Assembly (NCBI GenBank): GCA_009809945.1
Contig: WTPW01000145.1
Coordinates: 156,541-220,540 of the forward strand
Direction of reading: 5' to 3'
Origin: Gigaspora margarita
Taxonomy: Eukaryota; Glomeromycota; Glomeromycetes; Diversisporales; Gigasporaceae
Length of the DNA: 64,000 bases
The notes under the pieces are model-generated. The model saw only the letters and a program-made list of their open reading frames with translations, did no database searches and was not told the DNA's origin. The position numbers and the translations under genes were made by a program. Shown one piece after another: positions 44,333-55,653 of this stretch; the first letter of the stretch is position 1, and every line of letters begins with the position of its first letter.

Positions 44333-45175
44333 CAGTTAACTCTTTCTATACTAAACCCTCAAGTCTGGCTAAAAAAAAAGTTTGTTATAAAAAATTACTA
44401 TATTTCTTAAGAAACCATAGCTTTTTTATTCTAAACAATGTCCTCCAGGCTGATAGCATAGTGGTTATGCTCCAAGGATGCAAATCGAAAGGTTGGCAGT
44501 TCAATTTTTAGTGGCAGTGAAAATGTAAAACTTTGTTGTGGGTCCTTCTATATTGGGAATACTCTGCATGGATCAGAGGGTTTAAATAGGCAACACCCGT
44601 AGCGGGTTGCAGGTATAATAGCTAATATAAAACCTTCAGATGGACTACTCAAATTAAGCACCAAAACTGCACGTAGCTAGTTGTACTCTTATCTATACAG
44701 GAACCCAGAATGTGGCACTGTAGTAGTTAGGATCAAACCCCAAAAATAAAATGAGTTAGAACCCTATTTGGATTAACTGAAGTCACGAAACATAATGCGA
44801 GACCTAAGTCTGAAAAATACTATATAAACTTGTAGCACAGATGTTCTGAGATGTTGTCTGTACCAACATTCGACCTGGCAGTCTTGAGTATTCGGACCAA
44901 TTGAAGGCAGTGCTAGGAGAATAAATACTCAGTGCCCACTGGGTATTTGGGCAGTCTGAAATAGGGCTAGCCAGAGATAAGCTACATAGAAATAGTTTAA
45001 TACATGTACCCATGTACGTTTGTTGTATATAATGAATAAAGTATTAAGCACATATAAGCACACGGTACAAGTAAAAAATATATATATATATTAAACAATT
45101 AAGAAATTTTAAAATTTTGAGTTCATTATATTCAAAGTTCATTATAATAAGGTTTGTTATATCCAGAGTTAACTG
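44333..45175. mobile_element. pogo/Tc1-like MITE split by a SINE
   Basis: CAGTTAACTCTTTCTATACT at the left and ATATCCAGAGTTAACTG at the right, with TA on both sides (44331-44332, 45176-45177). The body outside the SINE is the same as at 45243-45425 (AACCCTCAAGT-TGGCTAAAAA, CTTAAGAAAC-ATAGCTTTTT). Confidence 0.85.
44440..45091 (+). mobile_element. tRNA-derived SINE with 8-bp TSD
   Basis: The head contains A box TAGCATAGTGG and a decayed B box (AGTTCAATTT). The body has CTATTTGGATTAACTGAAGT, shared with the minus-strand SINE at 28648, and GGGTTGCAGGTATAA, CGTAGCTAGTTGTACTCTTA shared with 40391 and 47583. TAAACAAT flanks it (44432-44439, 45092-45099). The empty site is visible at 45345 in the sister MITE (TGAACAATTAA). 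Confidence 0.8.
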
Positions 45176-45242
45176 TAGTAGAATTTAGACTTTACTATAT
45201 AATGACTATTGACGATTGATCAAAAATCTTAAAAATTATATA

Positions 45243-45425
45243 CAGTTAACTCTTTCTATACTGAACCCTCAAGTTTGGCTAAAAAAAAAAGTTCATTATA
45301 AAAAATTACTATGTTTTCTTAAGAAACTATAGCTTTTTTATACTGAACAATTAAAAAATTTTAAAAATTTGAGTTTATTATATCCAGTGTTTATTAAAAT
45401 GAGGTTCATTATATCCAGAATGACT
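45243..45425. mobile_element. pogo/Tc1-like MITE, second copy
   Basis: Starts TA-CAGTTAACTCTTTCTATA and ends TATATCCAGAATGACT-ATA. It is the intact, SINE-free counterpart (183 bp) of 44333-45175. Confidence 0.8.
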
Positions 45426-45429
45426 ATAT

Positions 45430-45737
45430 ATATAATAGATATTGATAAAGCACACCACTAGTATTCAACACCACATGTGTTTTGGTCAATAAAAAATTAT
45501 GAATTCGTGTAATGTAAAGATCAGGTATAACATGAAATTTTTGAAAAATGGTGATTTTTCAAAAATCATCTATATCAAAAAATTCTGTCTAAAAAAACTA
45601 TCTTCATATTCTAACAAAAAAAATTCCTTGCAAAATTTTGGTATAAACAAACTTCTTACTCAAATTTTAATACAAACTCTAATCCAAACCCTAACATTAA
45701 AAAATTTTTGTATATTATAATTTGTATTTACTGGTAT
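45430..45737. repeat. Element arm with CCCTAA-like stretch
   Basis: AAGATCAGGTATAACATGAA, ATTCCTTGCAAAATTTTGGTA and ACTCTAATCCAAACCCTAAC follow the same order as at 60545-60725 (AAGATCAGGTGTAACATAAA, CTCCTTGCTAAATTTTGTAT, CCTCACCCTAACCCTAAAG). A diverged repeat with no gene. Confidence 0.6.
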
Positions 45738-46496
45738 AGATAATATATATATTTTTTTCAACTTTGGCAGTCTTGCTAGTACTTTATTGAATTAAATCAT
45801 ATGATACATTTAATGAGAACAAGGATACAACTAGCTACATGTGCACTTTTGGTGTTTAATTTAAGTAGTCTGCCCAAAGGTTCTACACTAGCTGCTATAT
45901 CTACAACCCAACTACAGAAGTTGCCTATTTAAACCCCTGGTTTCCTAATGCTTGTAACACAAATTTCTAATTTTAAAGTCCAATCTCACTTCATTTTCTC
46001 TAGGGAAATTAAGTGTGACCTGCCATACTAGTCTTAAAACTGGAGTTGCGCCATTGAACAGCCACGTCCTATTTCATAGTTATCTAAATTTCAGTAACTG
46101 ATGCATCTGCATTATACTAACACTTGCAGTCTGGTTTTTCTGAACTGCTAGATACCTCCCTTGCCCTTTTAGGTTCATTTGGATTCCAGTACTGATCTCT
46201 TTTATAGTAGCACCATCAAAGATCCTAATCTACCTCCTTAATTAGCACTTTCCAAATGGGTTTCTGTTTTTTCAGTTTTTTGGATTTTTGGTGTAATTGC
46301 ACTATTGCACCTGAGAGCTCCCATTCAAGATGGTAGAACCAAGATTACAGGTTTCTCACCCAACCGATATGAGCTACAGTTACTATAACGTAGGCCTAAT
46401 TTTCGTTATCATCATTAGTAAAATTTGAACTTTTGATCTGCTACTTGGAGGTGATAACCTGGCCACTTCTCTAGATCATCACACTCTTGATATATA
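45738..46496 (-). mobile_element. SINE, minus strand, with LINE-3-type tail
   Basis: Read on the minus strand it starts near 46490 with a tRNA-like head (A box TAGAGAAGTGG, B-like GTTCAAATT). It carries the GTTGGGTTGTAGATATAGCA, AAGTGCACATGTAGCTAGTT body, and ends CTAGCAAGACTGCCAAAGTT plus poly-A (T run at 45751). The end matches LINE-3's AACAAGACTGTCAAAGTAAT-A(n). Flanks are TA-rich, so the TSD is not clear. Confidence 0.65.
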
Positions 46497-46560
46497 TATA
46501 TATTGTATATAATATTATATTATATATATATATATTATATATATTATATATTATATTATA
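46497..46560. repeat. (TA)n-rich low complexity
   Basis: Irregular TATATAT/TATAATATTATA run. Confidence 0.85.
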
Positions 46561-47582
46561 TCAGTTATCCAATTTGTCACATGTAAATTTTTTATATATA
46601 AAATTATAAAAAATATATATAAAATTACTATAAACTTTGAAAAAATGATGTTCCAAAGTCTACATATCAACTTAAAATTAAATTCTTCAGGAATATAGAA
46701 CAAGGGGAGGAGAAAAAGGTAGTACATAAATCGGATCAAAATTTTACTGATTTTGCACAAAACGAAAATGTAACTTCGTCAACCCCCAATATTTTCTGAT
46801 TTTAAGATAAGAATCTTATGTAAAATCATGCTCTGAACAACTTTACTTAATCGACGGAAGTGGGTTACCTTGTAAGAAAAATGGGTTATCTATATGCTAA
46901 AGTCAAAATTTTTAACTTTACAAGATAAAACTTTTTTTTCATTAGGCAACCTACTTTGGGCCCTTAAGCAAAGATGTTCGGCATGTAATTTTACTACACA
47001 TATAAAATTGAAACGGCCTTTACGGACCTTTTACTAAGTGAAAATGGGTTTAAAATTAGAAAAAAAAATTTTTAAAAAAAAATTTTTTTAAAAAAAAATT
47101 TTTCTAACTTTAAACCCATTTTTCACTTAGTAAAAGATCCAAAAAGGCCGTTTCAATCTTATATGTATAGTAAAATTACATGCCAAACAACTTTGTTTAA
47201 GGGCCCAAAGTAGGTTGCCTAATGAAAAAAAAGTTTTATCTTGCAAAGTTAAAAATTTTGACTTTAGCATATAGATAACCCATTTTTCTTACAAGGTAAC
47301 CCACTTCCGCTGATTAAGTAAAGTTGTTCAGAGCATGATTTTACATAATATTCTTATTTTAAAATTGGAAAATATTGAGTTTGCAAAGTTACATTTTCGT
47401 TTTGTGCAAAATCAGTAAAATTTTGATCTGATTTTTGTACTACTTTTTTTTCCTCCTCTTGTTCTATATTCCTGAAGGATTTAATTTTAAGTTGATATGT
47501 AGACTTTGGAACATCATTTCTTCAAAGTTTATAGTAATTTTATATGTTTTTTTTTATAATTTTATATATAAAAAATTTATAT
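46561..47582. mobile_element. ~1-kb near-perfect palindrome, copy 1
   Basis: The halves are complementary around ~47080 (AAATTTTTTTAAAAAAAAAT). Pairs include AAGTGGGTTACCTTGTAAGA / TCTTACAAGGTAACCCACTT, GGCAACCTACTTTGGGCCCT / AGGGCCCAAAGTAGGTTGCC and GAAACGGCC / GGCCGTTTC. Diverged copies are at 51720-53460 and 60838-62350. The minus-strand frame at 46551-46760 is incidental. Confidence 0.92.
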
Positions 47583-48540
47583 GGGATGTAGATATTTAGA
47601 GAAGTTGTTTAGTTGTTACTCCCTAAGCGGCAGGTCTAGGATTCAAATCCACTAGTGATGTTTTGAAAAAAAGATCTGTGATATAGTAACTATTGTCTTG
47701 TTGATCAGCTGGGTACATTACCTGTAATCCTTGGTTACTATCTAGAATGGGAGCTTTCAGGTATATTTGTATACTATTATACAGACAAATCCAAGGAACT
47801 AGAAAAATAGCACCTGTTTGGCAAGCCCCGAGTAAGAAGATAGCAAAGATCTTTAACAGTGCTACTAAAACTAGAGCATCAAAAACTAGAGCCAGAAGAT
47901 CAGATGAAGTAAGACTCTTAGAGACAGGGTTAACCAACCTGGCCACCGGAGTCACACCAGAGTAAAATGACCTATGTTATAGAAATAGGTACCAAAGGAA
48001 AAAAGAACAATAGTGGTACCTAATGCCAGTTGAATTGACTTTTTTGGGCTAACTGTTTGGAAGTTTGGGAAGTTGGTATAAGAACTGGTAGAATAGTAGA
48101 GATAGGTGCTAGGATTGGAGTAAACTTTACAAGGGCAGGAAGTAGGTATTGGTAAGAGGACAGGAGTAACCTTGTCTTGCAAGTGTTGGTCTCAGCCATA
48201 GCAACAATTACCAAAGTGTAGACAATACCTGTGTAGGACAGGAAGTGCTCTACCAAGTTTCTTGCGAGGATAAACTAGTCCTAAGAAATATGGAAGTAAA
48301 TGATCTGGGTAACCAGTAAAACAGTTGAGATTAGTCAAAAAGCAGAAGATCAGAGGGTTTAAATAGGCAACTGTAGTTGGGTTGCAGGTATAGCATCTAG
48401 TATGGAACCTTTGGGTAAACCACTTAAATTAGACACCAAAAGTGTATGTGTAGCTAGTTGTACTCTCATCCAAGTGTAATTTCTGATGTGTAAACTGAAT
48501 AAATCTAGGCCCAGAGCAGGCACTTTGAAATCAAATAAAA
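47583..48540 (+). mobile_element. ~1-kb tRNA-headed retroposon (SINE)
   Basis: B box GGATTCAAATCC at ~47638. The body is a sister of 40391-41421 (GGCAAGCCCCGAG, CCGGAGTCACAC, CTACCAAGTTTCTTGCGAGG, AGAGGGTTTAAATAGGCAAC, GTAGCTAGTTGTACTCTCAT). The tail GCACTTTGAAATCAAATAAA is degraded. It is inserted at the right tip of the palindrome. Frames on both strands here are broken in the sister copy and are not called. Confidence 0.7.
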
Positions 48541-48929
48541 TATATATTATATTATATATAGGATCTAATAATTGCTCTACCTGTACACTCTAAAAATTAG
48601 GTAAAAAATGGTGCTCCCCTTACAGTAATACAATTTGTCCTACTTTTTTGGACTACTTTTTTGTATATATAAATTGGAAATAGAAATTTGTTGCTTTTGT
48701 AATATATTGCACCCTATGATTTGACCAATCAAATTACTTGATTTTGTAGACAAAAAATTTTTTTAAAAAACTAAAAATTTTACTAGTAAAATATAAAAAT
48801 AAATAAGCAATAACAGGATATATAATATAAAAATTTATTTAAACAACTTTTTCTAAGTTACAAGGATAGATTATCCTAGTAAAAAAGATATTTTATAAGA
48901 AAAAACAAAAATTTTCAACATTAGTACAT

Positions 48930-48947
48930 ATAGAACTTTTTTTTACT
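48930..48947. repeat. LINE-2 target-site duplication, copy at 3' end
   Basis: ATAGAACTTTTTTTTACT, identical to 51182-51199. These 18 bases bound LINE-2, and the T-run fits target-primed reverse transcription. Confidence 0.93.
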
Positions 48948-51181
48948 TTTTTTTTTTTTTTTTTTGGTATTAAGGTGAGGTCTTGCTTATATCTTTATTA
49001 GTAATTTAGAAAAGTTGCTACATGGAGTATACTTCTTTGTATAAATACAAAATTTAAATTACATGCAAGAATTGAAGCTCAGACTAATTTATCTGTGACC
49101 TAAACCTACTAGAGTGGTCAAGACTCACCTAGTTTGATAGAGTTAAAATAAAATTTATAGGTATACTGTATTTAACCCAATGGGCAGCCCAAGAACCAAT
49201 TTTCTTAAGAGCTGTACCAATAGGTGGACATGAATTTGGATTAATATGAAGTTGATCAGGTTGGCCACAAGGACAACTATATGTAAATGTTCGGCGTAGA
49301 GATGGTTGCTTTTTGGATTGTAATATGTTAGAAGTAGTAGTAGAAGAAGGATAAGTGATGTTATTGGTTTTCCACCATAGAGCAAATTGGGAACAATAAG
49401 GTTTCCACAATTGTTCATAGGATAATTCAGAGACTTGAAGAAGAATTTTTATTATAATTTGTGAAGCTAATTTTGAGGGTAAGTGGAAGGTTCTAAGATC
49501 TTGAATAAGATGAGAAGGAATTAAGCCTTTAAGTGTAGTTTGAATATAATAAGGAGAAAGTAAAGCTGGTGATAAATAAAAGGCTGGTGATTATAAATAG
49601 TCTGGATAAGTTGAGATATAGTATTTGAGGAAAGGTCTAAATCTGTAGAGTTAATAGTATTAGTAATAGCAGTAAGAATAATCTGGTTAATATTGTTTGT
49701 ACCAGAACAAAGAAGCCAGTGGTTAGGGGAATCAGGAGTGTTGCATATAAAGCAGTTGGTATTTGGAAATAGGTTAGGATAAATTGAGTGGAAGTGAGAG
49801 TATGAAGGTAGTTCATTTAAAAATAATTTAATTTTAAAAGCTTTAAGATTGCTAAGTTTGAAGTTGGTAATATTATTTGAAGCCTTTTGATTATTATTAA
49901 AGTATAACCAAGTGGAGTTCCAATCAAAATAATGAGTGAAGTGAGACCATTCATTTGTACGTTGCTGAGAAGACCATATAGCTATAATATGAGCTTTGCA
50001 GATATTTTTAATGAATCTTCGTATAGGTTGTAAAACTTGGGTATTTTCCCAGTAAAGAGTATGAAAAGGAATATAGGAATTGGTATAGTTAAAGTTAAGA
50101 AATGAAGCAGAGGCATGTTGATTGGCTAGTTGATCAGCACGATTATTAAAAGGGTTGTCAGAATGAGCCTGAACTTTGTGTAAAGTTAGTTGAATATTAA
50201 AAGATTTAATAATATTAAGGAGTGTATGCCATATAGGCCATGCAGTAAATTTGAATTTTTTTGGAGAATTTGGATTAAGATGTATAAGTTTAGTGTATTT
50301 GGATATAACTGATTGTGAATCAGTAAAAATTTGAATAATAGAGTTTCGTGGTACAGTAGCAATAGCAGATATGATTGAAATTAGTTCAGTGTGATAAGAA
50401 GAGGGCCAATATTTAAGTTGGGCTGAAAACTCATGTACAATTTGATTGTTATGAAGTTGTACCCAACCAATACCCATAGAACATTGGTCAGTACAGATAT
50501 TTTTAACAGAACCATCTGTATAAAAGATAAAAGATGTATAATTATAATTGTGTTGAGCAATTGATTGTAATGATTGAGAAGTTTGGTTAGATAGAAAAAG
50601 ATCAGAAACTAAGTAATCAGAGATATTTAAAGTTGGAGGTGTAGGAATAGTAAGAGGATGTTTAATAGCAGTAGAAAGAATAAGATCTATATAATTTGCA
50701 TTAAGGTTAAGCTGCTTGTTTGGTTGAATTCTACCATGAAAAAGTGTAGATAATGTAGCAGATATTTCAATTGTACATGCAGAGGAAATACGGTTGGTAT
50801 TAAGATTGCAGCCTGGGCAAGGCATACAAGAAATAGGAGAAAGTGGGTATAGTTGGGATTGTGAAGTATCAATATTGGTAGACCAATGAGTAATTGATAT
50901 AGTATTTGAATGCTTGAAATATCTGCGAGCTTTACCAATAATTATATTCTGATTAAGATAAGTAAGAAACCATGATTGGGGTTTTAAAGGTATATGGCAA
51001 GTATAATAGGCAAAAGCATTAATACCTTGGGGTTGGTAATTGCTTAAGATTGAACGGTGAATATTGTTTTCAATAATAGTTTCCTCAAAAAAGGTAAACC
51101 ATAAAGGCTGTTTACAAGTAGGTAAATGGTGCAATCTGGGTGAAAGATGTTTCCATGAAAGGAGAGTTTGATTATCTGCAG
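48948..51181 (-). mobile_element. LINE-2: 5'-truncated LINE with perfect 18-bp TSD
   Basis: On the minus strand the element runs from the RT-RNase H connection to a GACCTCACCTTAATACC-type tail and poly-A (T run up to 48965). The truncation point is at the right TSD. It is the same lineage as LINE-1 but far less decayed, so its insertion is younger. Confidence 0.9.
49129..51134 (-). pseudogene. LINE-2 polyprotein C-terminal half: RNase H and CCHC
   Basis: A 537-codon open stretch (51134-49521) starts at the truncation, so its Met is internal. Residues 1-72 are the connection region. A C103-x2-C106-x2-C109 cluster follows. RNase H spans about 200-340 with all acids: Asp207 (FYTDGS), Glu250 (HTEL), Asp272 (FTDSQS), Asp334 (RADQLA), plus His324. 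A knuckle C461-x2-C464-x7-H472-x3-C476 follows. A frameshift near 49570 ends it at HLKA. The other frame continues YIQTTLKGLIPSHLIQDL and then 49410-49129 with SCPCGQPDQL...LKKIGSWAAHWVKY. One indel therefore separates this from a full C-terminus. RNase H catalysis looks intact in sequence; without RT the copy cannot move itself. Confidence 0.88.
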
Positions 51182-51199
51182 ATAGAACTTTTTTTTACT
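51182..51199. repeat. LINE-2 target-site duplication, copy at 5' end
   Basis: ATAGAACTTTTTTTTACT, identical to 48930-48947. Confidence 0.93.
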
Positions 51200-51820
51200 A
51201 ATTTAATCTATATTATATTTTAAGTATTATATGCAAAACTTTATACTAAACAACTTTTTCTAAGCTAAAAGGATAGATTGTTTTAGTAAAAAAAAGTTTT
51301 ATATATGCTAACTTTTGAAATTTTTGATTTTCTTATTAAATATCTTTTTTTACTTAGACAATCTATTTTCATAACTTATAAATAGAGATGCAAACATTTA
51401 GAAGGTTCAAGGTAGTACATCACTCTTCATGTCATATAAAATTTATATATAATTATATTAAATGTTATATCACATACATTACATCAAATATCATAGTATA
51501 TGTTCATTAATATTCTAATAGCTGTAGCTATACTTAGAAAAAGTTGTTCAGAATAAAATGTTACATTATATAATGTGCTATTTTATATATATTTTACACT
51601 TAAGTAACTAAAATCTTTTAATTTTTTAAAACAATTTTTTTGTCTACAAAATCAAGCAATTTGATTAGTTGAATCATGGGGGTTGCAACATGTTGCAAGT
51701 GCGACAAATTTATATTTCCATATAAATTATACAAAAAATATATAAAATTACTATAAACTTTTAGGCAGGATTAGTTTCAAACTATATATTAATTTAAAAT
51801 TAAATTTTGATATATAGAGC

Positions 51821-51952
51821 TAGTGTTTTGACCCATCACTCACAAGTGACTTGTTGGACTGATCCAGGTAGACTAACAGGTATTCAAGCTAATTGCCTGA
51901 GAATACCTATTGGTATGTCTGGATCAGCCTTGGGTGATGGGTCAATTCACTA
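51821..51952. mobile_element. 132-bp hAT-like MITE with perfect 8-bp TSD
   Basis: TAGTGTTTTGACCCATCACT and GGTGATGGGTCAATTCACTA are inverted, with GATCCAG/CTGGATC inside. TATAGAGC flanks both sides (51813-51820, 51953-51960). The matching arm of the palindrome (near 53350) has the empty site TTGCTCTATATAA. Confidence 0.93.
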
Positions 51953-52046
51953 TATAGAGCAAAAGAAGCAGAATAAACTTACTTTCTGCCAAGTTACAGT
52001 TCTGCTATTCAAAAACAAATTTTTACTAATTTTAAATTAGCAATTA

Positions 52047-52217
52047 CAGTCTTCCTCCTCTATAATCACCTCCTATATAATCACAACTCCTATAAAATCA
52101 CATTAATTTTTGAAAAAATTTATTAAAAAACTTATAAAAAAACTTTTATATAATCACACTCCTTTATAATCACCAATTTTCTTGATACAAACTACATAAT
52201 TATAGAGAAGGAAGACT
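52047..52217. mobile_element. 171-bp TA-flanked MITE (pogo/Tc1-like)
   Basis: CAGTCTTCCTCCTCTATAAT at the left and ATTATAGAGAAGGAAGACT at the right are inverted, with TA outside both. The TATAATCACC motif repeats as in the 41464 element (TATATAGTCAC), so the two may be related. Confidence 0.75.
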
Positions 52218-53460
52218 ATATATATATAATTATACTTTGAGCAAGTTTACTTAGTAGCAAAATATAGGTTATCTTGACAAAAAAGTAAGTTAGCTATATG
52301 CAAAATTTAAAATTTTTTGGTTTGCAATATAAAACCCCCAAGATAATCTGCTTTGAGCTTCTAAGTCATAGATGCTACCGAAATTGATTTTTGAAAAATG
52401 TCTATTTCAGGTTTTGTAAAATAAATTAAAATTTTTTATAAAATAGACCAAATAAAATTTATATATTTATATTCCTTATAATTTCATCTATTCAAAAAAA
52501 AAATCAAAAAATTTTGGGTTTTAAGTAAAATAGATCAAAAACAATTTTGGAAAAATTTTTTAATTTTGGGTCCTAAAACCCAAAATAATTTCATTACCAT
52601 GTATATTCTAAGTAAACTTGTTCACCAGGTGATTCCACTTGTATTAAGGTTAAAATGTGCTTTCTCAGCCCTTTTGTATAAAAAATAAGGTTAAAGTTAG
52701 AAAAAAAATTTTTTTTAAAAAAATTTTTTTAAAATTTTTTTTTTCAACTTTAACCCCATTTTTCATTTAGTAAAAAGTCTGAAAAAATGCATTTTAACTT
52801 TAATACAAGTAGAATTACTTGCCAAACAAGTTTACTTAGAAGCCCAAAGCAGATTATCTTGATAAAAAAAGGTGTTTATATTGCAAACCAAAAAACTTTA
52901 ACTTTAGCATATGGGGAATATCAATAAAAAACGGACAAATCTTTTCTAAGTAAAAGTTTTTTCAACTTTAAGTTAAAATAACTTAACAACTACTTAACCA
53001 AATTTATTCAAATTTTTTTTATTTTAATTTTTTTATAGTTATAAAATTAAATCAAAAAAAATTATTAAATTTGATTTGGTAATTATCAAGATATTTTAAT
53101 TTAAAGTTTTAAAAAAAGTTAAAAAAATAATTTGTTCTTTTTCTATTGATGTCCTCCCATATAGCTAACTTACTTTTTTGTCAAGATAACCTATATTTTG
53201 CTACTAAGTAAACTTGTTCGAAGCATAATTTTACATATAATTGCTAATTTAAAATTAGTAAATATTTGTTTTAGCAAAGTTACATTTTTGTTTTGTACAA
53301 AAATAGCAAAACTAAAATATGGCAGAAAAAGTAGGTTTATTCTTCTTCTTTTGCTCTATATAATCACAAAATTTAATTTTTATATAATATGTAGGTTGAA
53401 ACTAATCTTGCCTAACAAGTTTATAGTAATTGTTTATATTTTTTGTATCTTCTTATAATA

Positions 53461-53871
53461 AAATTATCATCTCATCACAAGTGTCCTGTATATTTTAACC
53501 AATCATTTTGCACGTGTAAAAATTAGATAGCATAAATGGTCATGATCACATGTTATGAGAAATTTACAATATTGATTATATCAAATACATGTCATAGTGT
53601 TAATGGCCCTTATGACATATAGTATCATGTTTAATTACTTGCTTGGTAAGTATAAATGTGTAAATGAATGTTAGCTTTTAAAGATATGTATAATTTATAG
53701 ATCATTACAAATAATGATGAATTTGTTACACATTAATTATGCAAATGATCAGCAGATTTAATATATAATCATAAACGATGAATTTTTCTATGTTCTAATT
53801 ATGGCTTTTTGGATATAGCAAAGTTAATTGAATTTTTTTATGAATCAGCTATCAATAAATTTGCTTTTCTT
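53461..53871. other. AT-rich spacer
   Basis: Nothing recognised. It continues past the TTAA MITE into the duplicated segment at 54271. Confidence 0.4.
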
Positions 53872-53875
53872 TTAA

Positions 53876-54264
53876 GGGTAGAGTGTAATGACGTCATTTT
53901 AACTATGAAAATTATTGTTATAATTATCGGTAACACAAAATAGCTAATACAAATATGTATCGAATATTCTATATATTTTATTTACTATCAAAAACCGGTT
54001 TTAACTTGTTTTAGCACCCGCAAAAAAAGTCTAACACCCATAACTATGACCAACTTCTTAGCATGATTTTTTAAAAAATTAAATATAAAATATTAAATTC
54101 TTTGCTTTGAAATGAAAATTCGGATATTGAAAATACTGTAAATATGTTTTTTTTTGATGTAAACAAAATGTATTTTATTTAACTATAGTAGTAAATTTTT
54201 TATGCTATGATACATAATACGACAATTTTACTATTATTGAAAATGATCGACATACACTCTACCC
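53876..54264. mobile_element. TTAA-flanked MITE, copy 2
   Basis: GGGTAGAGTGTAATGACGTC at the left and GACATACACTCTACCC at the right are inverted. TTAA is at 53872-53875 and 54265-54268. It has the same tips as 33061 and 61904. 389 bp, non-coding. Confidence 0.85.
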
Positions 54265-54270
54265 TTAAAG

Positions 54271-55110
54271 AATCAAGTTTCATTCATTATAGCATTTTGT
54301 ATCTTTGAAATTGGATTAACTAAAATGTGGATAATGTTAATAATATGTGTTAGTGAGTCACATACTGTATATTGCCAAAATAGTAAGTTTATAACAATAT
54401 TATGATAGAAACTATAATAATTCCAATGCGAACTAATTTAACTCTAACTCCGTATTGTGATTATTAGAATAGCGCTCAAGTTTTGTATGAGGATTTTTAA
54501 CAGTAATTCATAATAATTCATAATAGAAACTACGATTATTTGATCATACTCAACCTTAAAATGTATTATCTGTCGAATAGGTTTGTAACAGAATTTTTTA
54601 TAGTAATTCTAGATAGAAATTATAGTGATTCTAATGTACAAAAAATTTACCTTTTTATCATTACTGGAATAATGAGTTCTGTAGCGAAATTTAAAAATTG
54701 AGTTTTATTTGTTATAGGCACTTTTTATTTTTGAAATTAGATTAACTGAGATGTAGATAACATTAATGCATGTTAGTGAGTCACATACTATATATTGCCA
54801 GAATAGTAAGATTTATAATAGTAATACATGATAGAAACCATAATAATTCCAACATGAACTAATTAAATCCTAACACTGTATTGTGGTTATTAGAATAGCG
54901 CACAAGTTTTATATGAGAATTTTTAACAGTAATTCATGATATAAACCAACATATTATCCATTGAGTAGGTTTGTAACAGAATTTTTTTTATAGTAATTCA
55001 CAATAGAAATTACATAATTCTAATACAAAATATTTCTTTATCATTACGAAATAATGAGTTCTGTAGCAGAATTTTAAAAAATCAAGTTTCATTCATTATA
55101 GAATTTTTGT
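54271..55110. repeat. Tandem duplication, ~380-425-bp unit
   Basis: The two units share GTTAGTGAGTCACATACT, TATATTGCCA-AATAGTAAG, ATAATAATTCCAA, GGTTATTAGAATAGCGC-type, TTTTTAACAGTAATTCAT, GTAGGTTTGTAACAGAATTT and AATAATGAGTTCTGTAGC. A third unit starts at 55079 (AATCAAGTTTCATTCATTAT) and stops after about 40 bp. No coding frame is conserved. Confidence 0.85.
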
Positions 55111-55653
55111 ATCATAAAGGGCACTAGCAGCACTCTACAAACACTTGTAATTTTATATATATATAATTTTCATATGACATATCATATTACTAATTAGAAA
55201 AGTGCCATTTTTTAGAGTAGAAGTAGAGCAATTTTTAAGTTCAATATATAATACAATATATATAATATATATAATATATATAGGGAATATAAATTTGTCG
55301 CACCAGTGACATGTTGCGCCCTGTGTTCGACCAATCAAATTGCTCAATTTTGTAGACAAAAAAATTTTTTTAAAAATTAAGTTTTTACTTAATAAAGTAT
55401 AATATATATATATGATAGCACATTATATAATGTAAAATTTTATTCTGAACAACCTTTTCAAAGTTACGAAGATAGATTGTTTTAGTAAAAAGACATTTTA
55501 TAAAAAAAAAACAAAAATTTTAAAAGTTAGCATATATAAACCTTTTTTTTACTAAAACAATCTATCCTTTTAACTTAAAAAAAGATGTTTAGCATAAAAT
55601 TTTGCATATAATATTTAAAATATAAATATAAATTAAATTAGTTAAAAAACATT

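Larger units (their letters stand above)
48676..51719. mobile_element. Inverted-repeat element split by LINE-2
   Basis: GGAAATAGAAATTTGTTGC, GACCAATCAAATTACTTGAT and TTTTGTAGACAAAAAATTTT at the left are the inverse of the right end (TTTGTCTACAAAATCAAGCA, ATTTGATTAGTTGAATCATG, GCGACAAATTTATATTTCC). The same element occurs at 55283-60448. Without the LINE it is about 0.8 kb and non-coding. Confidence 0.85.
51720..53460. mobile_element. Palindromic element, copy 2, with two nested MITEs
   Basis: Mirror blocks around ~52715 (AAAATTTTTTTTAAAAAAAT): AAATTACTATAAACTTTTAG / TAACAAGTTTATAGTAATT, AGGTTATCTTGACAAAAAAG / CTTTTTTGTCAAGATAACCT and ATAATCTGCTTTGAGCTTCT / AGAAGCCCAAAGCAGATTAT. It is related to 46561-47582 but more diverged. 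Confidence 0.8.

Noticed and set aside
47623..48256. Several 70-110-codon frames on both strands
   Set aside because: They overlap each other inside a SINE-like element and have no domain or conservation in the sister copy.
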